A stretch of DNA of 64,000 nucleotides from [Scytonema hofmanni] UTEX 2349 (GCF_000582685.1 NZ_KK073768.1:1858231-1922230), one strand, 5' to 3'. Counted from the first letter of the stretch, positions 35,875 through 45,777 are shown. Translations and numbers: made by a program. Notes: a model not told the origin generated them from the sequence alone.

Positions 35875-36316
35875 CTACAGTGTTCCCGGATCAACTGCTA
35901 CAATCCCTTCAACTGCATAGCGAGTGAAATCAGTTGTATTAAATGTCAGAATATGGGTAACACCGTTTGCTTTCATGCTAGCAACAAGGTGAGCATCATG
36001 TACTTGCACACCTGACACATTATATGTAACCACAAGCCGACGCCACTCAGGATAAATCGCAGGTGTATCAGATTAATGGAAACAAACGTTCAATTACCTG
36101 TAATAAGCGATTTGCATAGGTTGGTGTTAACCCTAACCCATTTTTTGCTGTTGGTCTTGTAGCTACGTTCCAAAATTCTCTACAATTTTGTGACGTTATT
36201 GTTAATTGCGCTCCATTTGCTCTGAGGTTTTTTCTCACATTTCTGACAATTGTGTTTAATGGACTGTTACGATCCACAAAACGCAGTAAAAAGTTTGTAT
36301 CTACAAGATATATCAC
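35875..36316 (-). pseudogene. PIN-domain (VapC-like) toxin gene, frameshifted
   Basis: The first frame (36316 to 36068, GTG start) gives MIYLVDTNFLLRFVDRNSPL, SQNCREFWNVATRPTAKNG and ends VIERLFPLI-stop. Continuing in the next frame from about 36075 gives SDTPAIYPEWRRLVV, GVQVHDAHLVASMKANGVTH and FNTTDFTRYAVEG to a stop at 35875. These are the missing C-terminal half of the PIN domain, with its acidic residues (VHDAH and NTTDF). A one-base insertion or two-base loss near 36074 separates the halves. The intact protein would be about 145 residues. As it stands, only a truncated toxin without half of the active site could be made. The antitoxin gene ends two bases upstream. Confidence 0.82.
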
Positions 36317-36318
36317 AG

Positions 36319-36615
36319 CTAGGAATGTTCTTCGTAAATACCTTCACGACTCACTGCATAATCTGAAAGTGTTGGTATTGAGTTAACATGTGATGCAAAC
36401 TCATCTAATAATCTATCTATACTTTCTTCTAACTTTTGTTCATCCTCGCACTGCTTATCGTTTAATTGAGTAGGTGTTTGTTCCAGGAATGCTTCTACAG
36501 TTGGTGCAAACGCTTCAGCTAATAGCTCTCGAATGCTTTGGGGATCATGACGTGCGATACTTTCTTGTAGTTTTCGTTTCAATTCCGGCGACAATTGCAG
36601 GGTAATAATCGTCAT
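36319..36615 (-). CDS. Antitoxin partner of the PIN toxin
   Basis: A 98-residue acidic protein. The N-terminus (MTIITLQLSPELKRKLQESI, RHDPQSIRELLAEAF) looks like a short helix pair for DNA or toxin contact. The rest is charged (DEQKLEESIDRLLDEF) and ends in a tail (YAVSREGIYEEHS) likely to cover the toxin. I do not recognise a named family, but the place directly before a PIN gene with a two-base gap is typical. The frame is intact although the toxin is broken. Confidence 0.75.
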   Translation of the reverse strand: MTIITLQLSPELKRKLQESIARHDPQSIRELLAEAFAPTVEAFLEQTPTQLNDKQCEDEQKLEESIDRLLDEFASHVNSIPTLSDYAVSREGIYEEHS

Positions 36616-36704
36616 AATTTAATAGTGCAGTTAAACCGATTTTTTCATATTATGTCATATCTGGCAAATCACATATATTGCAAAGACGTTCCATGGTCAC
36701 GTCT

Positions 36705-38108
36705 CTACTGAATTTCAAATGATTTAATCATTGTTTCTGCTGTTTGGATAAAGTCGTTGTAATTATCTATTGCTGCTGTGTAAGTAACTACATATGCTTT
36801 ATCACCTTTTAAAGTAAAAAGTTGCATACTTTTTAAATTATTGTCTCCACCTTTACCAGTATAAATTAATTGATATGCAGATTTATTTGCAAGTGTCGTT
36901 TCCCTTGGCTTTTGAATTTCAGCATTTACTAAATGTTTTGTGATGTCGTTTGTCGATGTATCGCTAAAGTCTTGTAATGTCCCAGAAAAATCTTGAACGC
37001 TGATGATTAGTTTTTCTTGGAATTTATCTGCATCAGTTTGTTTGGCAGAGACAAATGCAACTACTTCCCCAGTGATGGGATTGTCTATATCTCGTCTTTC
37101 CCAGCTTTGGGGATATTTGATTGTTATCCCTAAACTTGAATTTCCATAAGTTAAGAAATTTTCTGGTGGTTTGGGACGAGGAATTAAGTACCAATATGCA
37201 ATACTGATTGTAAGTACTGCTGCGATCGCTAATCCAATAATAAAGTTTTTAGGCGATCGCCAGACTTTTGTGGGTGAATGTGACAGATCGTTTAAAGCTT
37301 TTAATGCATCCGTTGCTGAGTGGTAACGCTGACGAAAGTCGTAGCGCACCATTTTATCTAAAATATCTGCTGATTTTTGGCTTACTTGTGCTTGATGACG
37401 CCAAATAATTTCATTTGTTTGAGAGTCTTTTTGTAAATTATTTGGGAATATTCCTGTAAGTGCTTGGATACCAATCATTCCCACTGCGTAGACATCGCTG
37501 CTCAATTGCGGATTACAACTAGCTTGTTCGCTTGGCATGTAACCAAAAGTACCAATCGCAACCGTAAAACGCGTTTCACCTTGAGCATTAACTACTTGGG
37601 TACTGATTTGTTTGACTGCACCAAAGTCAATCAAGACAATTTTACCATCTTTGCGCCGCCGGATGTTTGATGGTTTGATATCTCGGTGAATGATTTCGTG
37701 CTGATGAACGAAGGCTAAAACTTCTAAAATATCTTGTAAAAGTTTAATTACTACAGCTTCACTCAATTTTTGACCTAAAATCACTTCTTGACTCAGGTCG
37801 TGTCCTTCGATAAACTCTTGAACTAAATAAAATTCTTCGTTTTCTACCAGATGAGCCAAAAGACGAGGGATTTGGTCATGGTTTCCTAACCTTTCTAGCA
37901 TTTTGGCTTCGTTATCAAAAAGCCGTCGTGCTTCCCGCAAGGTGTGGGGGTCTGTGTTTTTTGGTTGAAACTGCTTGACAACGCACTGAGGATTTCCTGG
38001 TCGTTGCATATCTTCAGCGACGAAAGTAACTCCAAACGCACCTTCTCCCAAATGTTTAATAATTTGGTAGCGTCCACCAAGCTTTTTACCCAGCATTACA
38101 GTCACCAT
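36705..38108 (-). CDS. Membrane-anchored serine/threonine protein kinase
   Basis: A 467-residue Hanks-type kinase. The N-terminal kinase domain has the glycine loop LGEGAFGVTF near 20-29, VVKQF lysine, catalytic loop IIHRDIKPSN near 138-147, LIDFGAVKQ (DFG) and activation-loop TIGTFGYMPSEQ-like AIGTFGYMPSEQA. A membrane helix (NFIIGLAIAAVLTISIAYWY) lies near 288-307. The extracytoplasmic C-terminus resembles the PsbP-like sensor region of cyanobacterial kinases (GITIKYPQSWERRDI, TYTAAIDNYNDF). It lies 162 bases downstream of the 360-residue gene on the same strand. It could phosphorylate the dynamin/Hsp70-like partners, but this is inferred from position alone. Confidence 0.9.
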   Translation of the reverse strand: MVTVMLGKKLGGRYQIIKHLGEGAFGVTFVAEDMQRPGNPQCVVKQFQPKNTDPHTLREARRLFDNEAKMLERLGNHDQIPRLLAHLVENEEFYLVQEFIEGHDLSQEVILGQKLSEAVVIKLLQDILEVLAFVHQHEIIHRDIKPSNIRRRKDGKIVLIDFGAVKQISTQVVNAQGETRFTVAIGTFGYMPSEQASCNPQLSSDVYAVGMIGIQALTGIFPNNLQKDSQTNEIIWRHQAQVSQKSADILDKMVRYDFRQRYHSATDALKALNDLSHSPTKVWRSPKNFIIGLAIAAVLTISIAYWYLIPRPKPPENFLTYGNSSLGITIKYPQSWERRDIDNPITGEVVAFVSAKQTDADKFQEKLIISVQDFSGTLQDFSDTSTNDITKHLVNAEIQKPRETTLANKSAYQLIYTGKGGDNNLKSMQLFTLKGDKAYVVTYTAAIDNYNDFIQTAETMIKSFEIQ

Positions 38109-38270
38109 ACCTGCAAGTTATCACCTTAGTTGATAATGATTTTCGCACACAATTAGAGTTGCTAATGTTTACGAAATATTGATATATCTAGACATAGTAA
38201 CGAATACGTGCCGGGGTTTGATGAGATTATTCTCTGCCGATAATCATAGAAGAGCGCTAAAGCCAGAAAA

Positions 38271-39353
38271 TTACCTCAATGAGCGAAAGATGACGCGTCC
38301 TAAACAATCTTCTTGGTTGATTCGCGCATATACTCGCAGACATGTTAAAACTTCTCCGGGTGTACCGCCGCAATCTAATTGTAAGTCATCTTTGGAAAAA
38401 GCACAGATATCGGCGTAAAGTCCGGATAATTGGCGAATTCTTACATCATAGCCTGCGTTGTTTACCCTATCGGCTACTTTTTTCAGGATGCGTCGCGATT
38501 CTTGTTGTAATTTCCCCCACCACGAATAGCGTTCGGCTGGAGGAACGAATAAAAGGGAGTGTATTGCTTCGTCGATATCAATCCAAGCACGCAGAGTTAA
38601 TAAGGGATATGCATTTTGTTCAGCTTTTTGGATGCGTTGATAGCGATCGCTTAAAGCTTCAATATATTGAGTTCGCTGTTCTGGTTTTGAATGCAAAGAT
38701 ACAACATCAAAGCTAAAAATACTTTTTAAAGCATGATGCAAATCTGGTTCAATTTCGATAAGTTTTATCAACAAACTCACCATACATGCAAGTAGATACA
38801 TATCATTTGATTCTTGTCCATGAGTCATTTCATTTTGAGACAACTGCAAACCTTGGACATTCACACTACCGCTGAGTCCTGGGTAAATAATTTCATCGCG
38901 GATAAAAGGAAGTTGGTATAAATTTGAATTATCCTCAATAGCACCAGCTTCTTGAGCAAGATTCAAAGCATTTTGACGCCAATATGTAGCTACATCCTCT
39001 GGAATTCTTAACAGCTTTCGTTGAATTTCGTTCCACAAATCTGAGTCAGTCTGGCTTTGAAGTGGTGAATTTCCTAAATATAAAGTTAGCTCTTTGTCAT
39101 CATTAAATTCATCTCGCAAGCGTGTTAGTTTTAACTCATTTGTGGAGGTGATATTATTTAAAGGGGCAACGGTTGAAGGTTGTAAAAGATGACAAAGTTC
39201 TTGCAGCACTTCGTCGCATATTTTCGCTCCGGGATCGTTAGATAATTCTGCTTGAGCTTTTTTCAGAGAAGCTTCTAGTCCGTACAAACTAAACCGTAAT
39301 AACCGGGCTAATTCTGAGTTTTCTACTTCTAAAAGTCGGCGTAAGTGCTGCAT
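38271..39353 (-). CDS. Third protein of the dynamin/Hsp70-like gene set, 360 residues
   Basis: A soluble, mostly helical 360-residue protein without a domain I recognise. Visible pieces are RRLLEVENSELARLLRFSLY at the N-terminus, YLLACMVSLLIKLIEIEPD near 205, HSLLFVPPAERYSWWGKLQ near 270 and DLQLDCGGTPGEVLTCLRVY at the end. It sits between the Hsp70-like gene (191 bases upstream) and the kinase gene on the same strand. By position and size it might correspond to SrfA in SrfABC-type operons, but I cannot show similarity. No membrane segments. Confidence 0.75.
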   Translation of the reverse strand: MQHLRRLLEVENSELARLLRFSLYGLEASLKKAQAELSNDPGAKICDEVLQELCHLLQPSTVAPLNNITSTNELKLTRLRDEFNDDKELTLYLGNSPLQSQTDSDLWNEIQRKLLRIPEDVATYWRQNALNLAQEAGAIEDNSNLYQLPFIRDEIIYPGLSGSVNVQGLQLSQNEMTHGQESNDMYLLACMVSLLIKLIEIEPDLHHALKSIFSFDVVSLHSKPEQRTQYIEALSDRYQRIQKAEQNAYPLLTLRAWIDIDEAIHSLLFVPPAERYSWWGKLQQESRRILKKVADRVNNAGYDVRIRQLSGLYADICAFSKDDLQLDCGGTPGEVLTCLRVYARINQEDCLGRVIFRSLR

Positions 39354-39370
39354 AATAAATTAGGAGTTAG

Positions 39371-39430
39371 GTAGAGACGTTCCGGCGGAACGTCTGTACT
39401 ATAACGTTCCGGCGGAACGTCTGTACTATA
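39371..39430. repeat. Two tandem GACGTTCCGGCGGAACGTC palindromes
   Basis: GTAGAGACGTTCCGGCGGAACGTCTGTAC (39371-39399) and the copy AACGTTCCGGCGGAACGTCTGTAC just after (39403-39426) belong to the dispersed family. They lie between the Hsp70-like gene and the 360-residue gene and might attenuate transcription. Confidence 0.8.
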
Positions 39431-39544
39431 AGTTAGGAATTAAAAAATTAGAAAAGAATGGAGAAATAATTTTTCTCACGCAGAGACGCGGAGGAGAAGA
39501 AGAATCATGATTTTTTCAACTTAAATATTCACAACTCCTAACTA

Positions 39545-42500
39545 TTAATGAATGCCGCAAAATGGATCGCGTTCTTTATCAACTTCGTTGGGTTGTAATT
39601 CTAGTTCAGCGCGAAAAACACATCCTTCTTCTTTGAGACATTCTTCATTTGTTGATGTCCAGTAAGGGACTTCACCAGCGTGCATCCGGAGAATGCCTTT
39701 CTCATCAAGGGTAACATGATATTGACAAGGATAATCTGTGGTTATTTCTGGTTTAGTTAGGGCGCCAATTCTGATCCATTTATTGGTGTTTCTTTGGGGA
39801 TCTGTTTGATAAATGTAGAAGGTGTGCTGACTGTTTTGGGGAAAGGGAGGTAAGGGTTTACTGATTAAACCGGTTCCTGTTTCTTGTAAGCGATCGCGTA
39901 CATAACGAAATTCTTTGATAGATTTACTATCATTGCTTTCTGCCACAAATACCAAATGATAAGCATCTGGTTGATCGACTGTTGCTGACTCGATCACATT
40001 GACTGCAATGTCACCATTATTCAGCTTTTGATAGGGACGTTCAATGGCAATATTCCAATTCAATTTACCATCAGAAAATAACTTTGAGCTTTCGGCAGTG
40101 GGGAAGTGCGCTAATATTGCTATTCCGACATCAATACCAGGAACATCAATTAAATAATGTGGATTTCCTCGACAAAGTAACACGTTAAATTGTAGTGTTT
40201 GGTCAATTTCAAATTGAACTTTAATTTTGTTGAGAAATTCTGATTCTTCTATCTTCAATTTCTCCATTAAAGTTTTACCATCAAAGCTACCCCAAAGCCG
40301 CAAATCTCCATCTTCGTAATCTTGACGATAGATGATGTTGCTTAATTGTATCCCTTGCCAATTGGTGCGAACTTTTGCTACAGATTCCCTATCAGCTAAT
40401 TGATAAAGTTCTTGTCCAGCTTGAAAGATTGGTAGTAAGTCGTTGCTTTGAGTTTTGCGTTTAAAGTTGCAAGGTAAATAATAAAATAAATTTTTGACAT
40501 CTATTTCTAGTTGATTTGCTCCCTTACGTAGCAATCCTTTAGATTCTTCTGGATCGAATCTGAGTCTTCGCAGTTTTTCAGCGTAGCAAGCACCGGCAGA
40601 GGTAGCTAATTTAGTAAACTCTAAAACAAAGGTAATTCGCTCTGGATTCCAAACAAAATATTGTGATTTACTAAATTCCTGATAAATTTCTTGCTGGACT
40701 AAATCAAGATTGCAAGTTTTCCCAGATAGAATTAACCAATCAACTTTTTGTCCGCTACTTAGCAATCGACTTTCCATCAATCCTTTAGCAATGCCAATTG
40801 CTTCTTTAATTGCTGTAGCTGCGGTTCTTTCAAATTGTTGACTGTCTAAGGTGACGTTAATATTATGAGCATTTTGAATGTTGAATTTAATGCTACTTTG
40901 TGTTAATAATTCGGAAATTTGTTGTTCAGAAACAGTGAAGGTTAAAGTAGAACCGTCTGCTGGTGACTTTTGTCCTAATTTGAGTTTGGCAGCTTCTGCA
41001 AGTTCCCAAAGGGCGTAAAATGTTTGTAAGCGTTGAGGTGCTTGTTGCCAACGAGTAGGTAACACTTTCTCCGCAGTATCTAAAGCATCTTTGTAAGCTG
41101 CATCACCTTCAGGATTTTCTTTATCTACACATTTCAAAAGACTGCCGCTTTTAAATTTTCCTTGTTCTAAAAAGCGCTCGTTTAATTCGGAATTAATTAA
41201 ATCTTCTAATTTATCGCTTTCTAAAGAACCGAGAGTAATTGCTGTTAACAAAGAATCAGCGATCGCTACTTTCAAAAGCCGAAACATTCGCAGTGTAATT
41301 AACTCACCACCTAATTGCAAATGACCAGATGAACCTAACAACTTGGGAGTAAGTCTATAGTAGCGTCCTCCAAGTCCTCTATCTTCATTATCTCCAAAAA
41401 AGGGAGTTTTATCTTCTAAAGTTAATTCAATTAAAGCTAAATCAGTTGTTCCCCCACCAATATCTAAAACAAGCACATTTTGCGACCATTTATTTTTTTC
41501 TTGATGACAGCGAGTTTTGAAAGATTCAATTCCAATATTCAAATTACCACCAAACTCTCGCCACAAAAAGAATATTGCCACAGAAACAGCTTCATCGTAA
41601 GCTGTTTGCACATCATCAATACCAAGTTGTTCCACAAGTTCTTTAATTTCCTTGCGAATAACTGGGGGGGCAACAGTTGGATAAGTCACAACTGCCGTCA
41701 ACAAATCCCCTTCGGAAAATTTGCGTCGTGCACGTTGTCGATAATCTTCAGTTAACTCAACAAGATGTCCCCAAGCAGCTTGAATTAACTGATTAACAGT
41801 AATTGTAGTTTTTTCGCCTTCTATAATAACACCAAAAGACCGATCTTGACCGAAATATCTTTTAGGTGAATGATGAAACTTGCTAATAATTTCCTCTAAA
41901 GAACCGCTAGTACCTTGAGCGATCGCCTTTTTTCTGTTGTCTCTCGCTTCTCTCCCCATCTTCAGTTTCAAAGCAGTCAAACTAGAAACTTCCAACTCAC
42001 TAGGAATCTCCGTATCTCGACGATCAATATCTAACACAACCGGGATGAGATTTTGCGATTCTAGAGTCGGAACGCGGAACACTTCATGATATATTTGGTA
42101 AAGTTTTTTGCTGACAGCACGACGAAAGCGATCGCTTGTTCCCAAACATAATTCAATTTGACGAATCGCTTCTAAAAATCGCTCCTTATTATCACTTTCA
42201 AAAACTTCACCTAACTGACTTGGTTCTATTTCCAGATTTTTGCTAATTTCTGCGATGAACTTATCCCATTCACTTGCGCTAATATCTGGTAAAGCAATTG
42301 CAGCGGGAGAACTCAACCATTGTGCCATGCGATCGCGCAAACGTATCTCTTGTTCTCTCGGCAGAATTTCCGCGATAGGTACTTCAATGGGGTCAAATAA
42401 TGTAACTGTAGAATTTGATGTGCCAAAATCTATCGCAAACCATCCGGGAAATCTTTTTTTTGGTTTCTCGATTTTGTTAAGTTGTTCAAAGTTCATTGTT

Positions 42501-42547
42501 AATAAATCTGTTAATTCTTTATTATTGTTTAATTGGAAAAGGTTCAT
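39545..42547 (-). CDS. Hsp70/actin-like ATPase, SrfB-type candidate
   Basis: A 1000-residue protein with an actin/Hsp70-type ATPase core. Phosphate-1 motif FAIDFGTSNSTVTLFD near 38-53; phosphate-2 motif LVLDIGGGTTDLALIEL near 358-374; adenosine motif DWLILSGKTCNLDLV near 602-616. It lacks the standard DnaK substrate domain and instead has a long insertion after the first motif and a beta-rich C-terminus. Length, architecture and the adjacent dynamin-like gene match the SrfB family of SrfABC operons (Salmonella SsrB-regulated factors), which is my best proposal from memory. It lies between the dynamin-like gene (166 bases upstream) and the 360-residue gene. Confidence 0.8.
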   Translation of the reverse strand: MNLFQLNNNKELTDLLTMNFEQLNKIEKPKKRFPGWFAIDFGTSNSTVTLFDPIEVPIAEILPREQEIRLRDRMAQWLSSPAAIALPDISASEWDKFIAEISKNLEIEPSQLGEVFESDNKERFLEAIRQIELCLGTSDRFRRAVSKKLYQIYHEVFRVPTLESQNLIPVVLDIDRRDTEIPSELEVSSLTALKLKMGREARDNRKKAIAQGTSGSLEEIISKFHHSPKRYFGQDRSFGVIIEGEKTTITVNQLIQAAWGHLVELTEDYRQRARRKFSEGDLLTAVVTYPTVAPPVIRKEIKELVEQLGIDDVQTAYDEAVSVAIFFLWREFGGNLNIGIESFKTRCHQEKNKWSQNVLVLDIGGGTTDLALIELTLEDKTPFFGDNEDRGLGGRYYRLTPKLLGSSGHLQLGGELITLRMFRLLKVAIADSLLTAITLGSLESDKLEDLINSELNERFLEQGKFKSGSLLKCVDKENPEGDAAYKDALDTAEKVLPTRWQQAPQRLQTFYALWELAEAAKLKLGQKSPADGSTLTFTVSEQQISELLTQSSIKFNIQNAHNINVTLDSQQFERTAATAIKEAIGIAKGLMESRLLSSGQKVDWLILSGKTCNLDLVQQEIYQEFSKSQYFVWNPERITFVLEFTKLATSAGACYAEKLRRLRFDPEESKGLLRKGANQLEIDVKNLFYYLPCNFKRKTQSNDLLPIFQAGQELYQLADRESVAKVRTNWQGIQLSNIIYRQDYEDGDLRLWGSFDGKTLMEKLKIEESEFLNKIKVQFEIDQTLQFNVLLCRGNPHYLIDVPGIDVGIAILAHFPTAESSKLFSDGKLNWNIAIERPYQKLNNGDIAVNVIESATVDQPDAYHLVFVAESNDSKSIKEFRYVRDRLQETGTGLISKPLPPFPQNSQHTFYIYQTDPQRNTNKWIRIGALTKPEITTDYPCQYHVTLDEKGILRMHAGEVPYWTSTNEECLKEEGCVFRAELELQPNEVDKERDPFCGIH

Positions 42548-42713
42548 ATTTGTAGGGAATTTGGATTAAGAGAAACGAACCACGAAGACGCGAAGGACAC
42601 GAAGAAAGGAGGAGAGAGGAATTAGTTTAGAAATTAGGTCAATTATATCTCTTTTCTCTTTCCTTCGTGTTCTTCGCTTCTTCGCGGTTCGTTATAAAAT
42701 TAATTTTCACCAA
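42548..42713. other. Short gap with inverted 'ACGAAGACGCGAAGG' repeat
   Basis: GAACCACGAAGACGCGAAGGACACGAAG (about 42577-42605, quoted in parts as CCACGAAGACGCG and AAGGACACGAAG) is mirrored by CTTCGTGTTCTTCGC and TTCTTCGCGGTTCG near 42660-42691. This is a long imperfect inverted repeat of a common cyanobacterial intergenic type. Confidence 0.6.
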
Positions 42714-45266
42714 TCAAATCGAATTACTTTCAAAGTTAGCAATATCTAAAATAATCTGCAACCAACTAGGAATTTCCGCATTAATTTGCGATTCATCTGT
42801 TGCAATATATCTTAACAACGCTTCCTTTTTAGAAATATTTTGTAAACAAGGAACAATCTGATCTAAAATTCCTTCTAGTTCGGCATTAACTCGCTGATTC
42901 ACTTCACTAACATACTGCACAAGATGTAAACTGGCACTAGCGGTAATTTCATCTCGCAGTCGCAGTACTAAAAGTTGATGGTTAGCGGTTCTGGGGTTGC
43001 TTTGGCTTCTTTCTGGCGCCCAATCAAAGATTTGTCCAATGTTGTGTTTATCGTCTTGACGCGCTAAGGGAAACATGTTAGCAGGGATGCTGGTTTTATC
43101 TTTACTACTAACTTCGGAAATTATCGCTTCTTGCCATTGGTTAGGATCGCATCCTAAAAGCAGTTTGTAAAATAAATCTGCTTCTTCATCACCAAATTTT
43201 TGTTGAATGTCTTGCTCCTGTTCGGGATGGAGAATTTCTCGCAAGCGATCGCGTTCTTTGGCTATTTGGTTTGATAACTTACTTAATGAGTCTACCACTG
43301 CTTGACTCAGGCGATCGCGTGCAAATTCTTCTAGTTCTTTAATTGTCTTTTCAAATGCTGGATAAAAATCATCGCTTTTAGTTGGGAGGGAACTATTAAG
43401 TTTATTTCCTCTATCAAATAATTTCCCTGCCGCACCTTTTGATTCTGTTAATGATATCATCCCGTTGTTTGCTTTGTTGAAAAGCAAAGTCCACTGACTC
43501 CAATTAAGTATTCTATAAGTTAGTTCGTCTTTCACCACATCGCTAACTGTAATTCCTCGTTTGTCTTTGAGTGGTTCTTTACTTAATTCTTTTTGGAATT
43601 TTCTATATGTTTTATCTAAGGTTTCTACGGCAAAGCGTAAGTCAAGAAAAGATTGACTTTCTGCCATTGGTATGCCTTGCTCTTTAATTTCATCTAAGAT
43701 ATTTTTCAACTTATCTTGTTGTTGATGCAAAGCATTAGTAGCTCGACGAGTATCTTCATAAAGCTGCTTGAAACCGTGAGTAGCTACGTGGGTTTGAATC
43801 AATTCTCGCAGTTTGCTAATGCTGCCATCTTGTGCAAAATAACTCAATTGTCTGCCTAGATGACTGCGGGAATCAGATTCTAACAAACGTTCACTTAAAT
43901 GTCCCCATTTTTGTTGCAATCGCTTAGAACGATCTAAATAATCAGGATAATCTAAATTAGCTAAAAACTCTGGTGAACCTGCTTTCACTTTACTAGAGCG
44001 TTTGGCTAAATCAGCTAATCCTAAAAGTGGTGAGAGTAGAAGAATTCGCTCTTTTTGGCTAGTAAATGCGGATGCACCTTCAAGAGTTGTTTGCAAAACT
44101 TTGAGGTGTTGGCAAACGGTGTTTTCTTTTAAAGGATTATCTACATTATCGTTAATTAAGCTATCAAGTTCTCTTTCACCACCTTCACTTTCTAAAGGTA
44201 GTTGATCGAAGCGTCCTACACCTACTAAAATTAAATCTTTGAGGTCTTGTCCGGGACGTTGCTGTTGCATCATCGTGAAGATTTTGTTAGCGCGATCGCT
44301 TCCCGGAGATTTACCATTTAGTAAGACTAAAATTGTTTGTACTTCTGCCAATTCTCGCAACGACAAAAATGTATCTCTCACTCCCGAATTAGCAGCACCC
44401 AATCCGGGAAAATCTAATAAAATAAACTCTGATGTTCCACTCTTTCCGGAAAGATCCCAAATATCTTTTGATATTTTTACCTCAATATCTACACGACGAA
44501 TCAGCGGAAAGCTATTTTGTAATAACTTTGCTGGCAGTCTTTGAGGTGCATTTGGTAATTTAATATGCGTTGGTGGTAAATCTTTAAAGTTGAGAGTCTG
44601 AATTGCCATCGGTTGATCGGCTAGCGTCAGTCCATCGCGGGCGGTGGTAGCATCAATATTGTAGCGCCTACCAGACATCGCCGCACCATAAGAATTATAA
44701 GCGCGAATGAAAGATACTAACTCGCGCAACAGATAACGCAACTCCAAGTTTTTACTATTGTTCCACGTTTCTTCGCACCAGCTAAGAATATCATTCCAGG
44801 TTTTCAGCTTTTCTTGGGGTACAGAAGACAATCCCGCTGCGATTGTTCTTTGGTTTGCCTCCCCCAGCATGAAGCGCAAGCACTCGTTAACCTCGTCGTG
44901 AGTCAAATACTCGACAGCAAAATTACTCAGTTGCGTAGTTTTAAAGTCTTCTTGCGGTTTGAGGTGGATAGCGGTAACGTTGCCTGTGGTAGGATTCTCA
45001 CTAATTGGTAAAGCATCTGCGTAACCAATCAAACTGCCTAAAAGCAAAGTTTTTCCACTACTGAATTCACCCATCACACCGATTTTAACACTTGATGTAG
45101 CAAGTTTGACAGTTTTTTCAGCAGCTTCCCGGAGGTGAATCAGACAGTCATCTAGACTAGCTGGAACCCAATCTTCTTGTTGTGAAGGCTGTTGCGGTAC
45201 TGAGTCTATTTTCCGGAGAATCGATTCACCATACTTTTGAAAACGATCCAGTTTTTCTGATTCCAT
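42714..45266 (-). CDS. Dynamin-like large GTPase, SrfC-type candidate
   Basis: An 850-residue GTPase. P-loop MGEFSSGKTLLLGSLIG near 64-80; switch I with NPTTGNVTAIHL; G3 LLDFPGLGAANSGVRDTFLS near 282-301; G4-like LILVGVGRFDQLP near 348. Long helical regions with LKNILDEIKEQG and ARDRLSQAVVDSLSKLSNQ follow, as in dynamin stalks, without an obvious membrane helix. I take the ATG at 45266; a GTG at 45281 would add five residues. The pairing with an Hsp70-like protein of 1000 residues and a third smaller protein is that of SrfC-SrfB-SrfA sets. It leads the operon-like series that ends with a kinase. Confidence 0.85.
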   Translation of the reverse strand: MESEKLDRFQKYGESILRKIDSVPQQPSQQEDWVPASLDDCLIHLREAAEKTVKLATSSVKIGVMGEFSSGKTLLLGSLIGYADALPISENPTTGNVTAIHLKPQEDFKTTQLSNFAVEYLTHDEVNECLRFMLGEANQRTIAAGLSSVPQEKLKTWNDILSWCEETWNNSKNLELRYLLRELVSFIRAYNSYGAAMSGRRYNIDATTARDGLTLADQPMAIQTLNFKDLPPTHIKLPNAPQRLPAKLLQNSFPLIRRVDIEVKISKDIWDLSGKSGTSEFILLDFPGLGAANSGVRDTFLSLRELAEVQTILVLLNGKSPGSDRANKIFTMMQQQRPGQDLKDLILVGVGRFDQLPLESEGGERELDSLINDNVDNPLKENTVCQHLKVLQTTLEGASAFTSQKERILLLSPLLGLADLAKRSSKVKAGSPEFLANLDYPDYLDRSKRLQQKWGHLSERLLESDSRSHLGRQLSYFAQDGSISKLRELIQTHVATHGFKQLYEDTRRATNALHQQQDKLKNILDEIKEQGIPMAESQSFLDLRFAVETLDKTYRKFQKELSKEPLKDKRGITVSDVVKDELTYRILNWSQWTLLFNKANNGMISLTESKGAAGKLFDRGNKLNSSLPTKSDDFYPAFEKTIKELEEFARDRLSQAVVDSLSKLSNQIAKERDRLREILHPEQEQDIQQKFGDEEADLFYKLLLGCDPNQWQEAIISEVSSKDKTSIPANMFPLARQDDKHNIGQIFDWAPERSQSNPRTANHQLLVLRLRDEITASASLHLVQYVSEVNQRVNAELEGILDQIVPCLQNISKKEALLRYIATDESQINAEIPSWLQIILDIANFESNSI

Positions 45267-45777
45267 AGGGAAGTTTTCCACTGATTTAAATTAAGGAAAG
45301 AATTTTTCTCACTTGAGAAGAAAGTAATTTGGGTAAGTGGTGCAGATACTTTATTAGCTACAAAACCGGAAAATGTCAATATCTATGAGGCAAAACATCT
45401 GTATAAGGTTCCAGTCCATTTTAATGGACTTGAGCTATGAGCCGTGGAATTAATTCCACGGCGGGTTATGAAGCTAATTGCAAATGATGCAATATGTCAA
45501 TATTATCTGATTTGTGAAAATCTTAAGACTTAGATCCCCGACTTCTTAGAGAAGTCGGGATCTCATTGTTCACGAAGACATACATCTTTAATTAGTATTT
45601 CACTAAAACTTAACTTAAATTGATAAAAAATCTTAACCTTTTGAGTGTTAACTAAATACTGATTCACTTTTTGCTGCAACTTTTTAACCCCTCAAAGCTT
45701 GAAATTTAAGAGATTTGGGGGGATTATCTATTTGAGTGCTGAGTTGCTCAGTTCAGAATTGCAAAAGTGAAAAAATT
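45267..45777. other. Divergent intergenic region with two hairpin repeats
   Basis: AGTCCATTTTAATGGACT (45412-45429) and CCGTGGAATTAATTCCACGG (45442-45461) form the double-hairpin repeat that also occurs at 52119-52195, 52436-52515 and 57220-57405. GATCCCCGACTTCTTAGAGAAGTCGGGATC lies at about 45533-45562. The promoters of the dynamin-like gene and of the dehydrogenase fusion must be here, but I cannot assign boxes. Confidence 0.55.
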
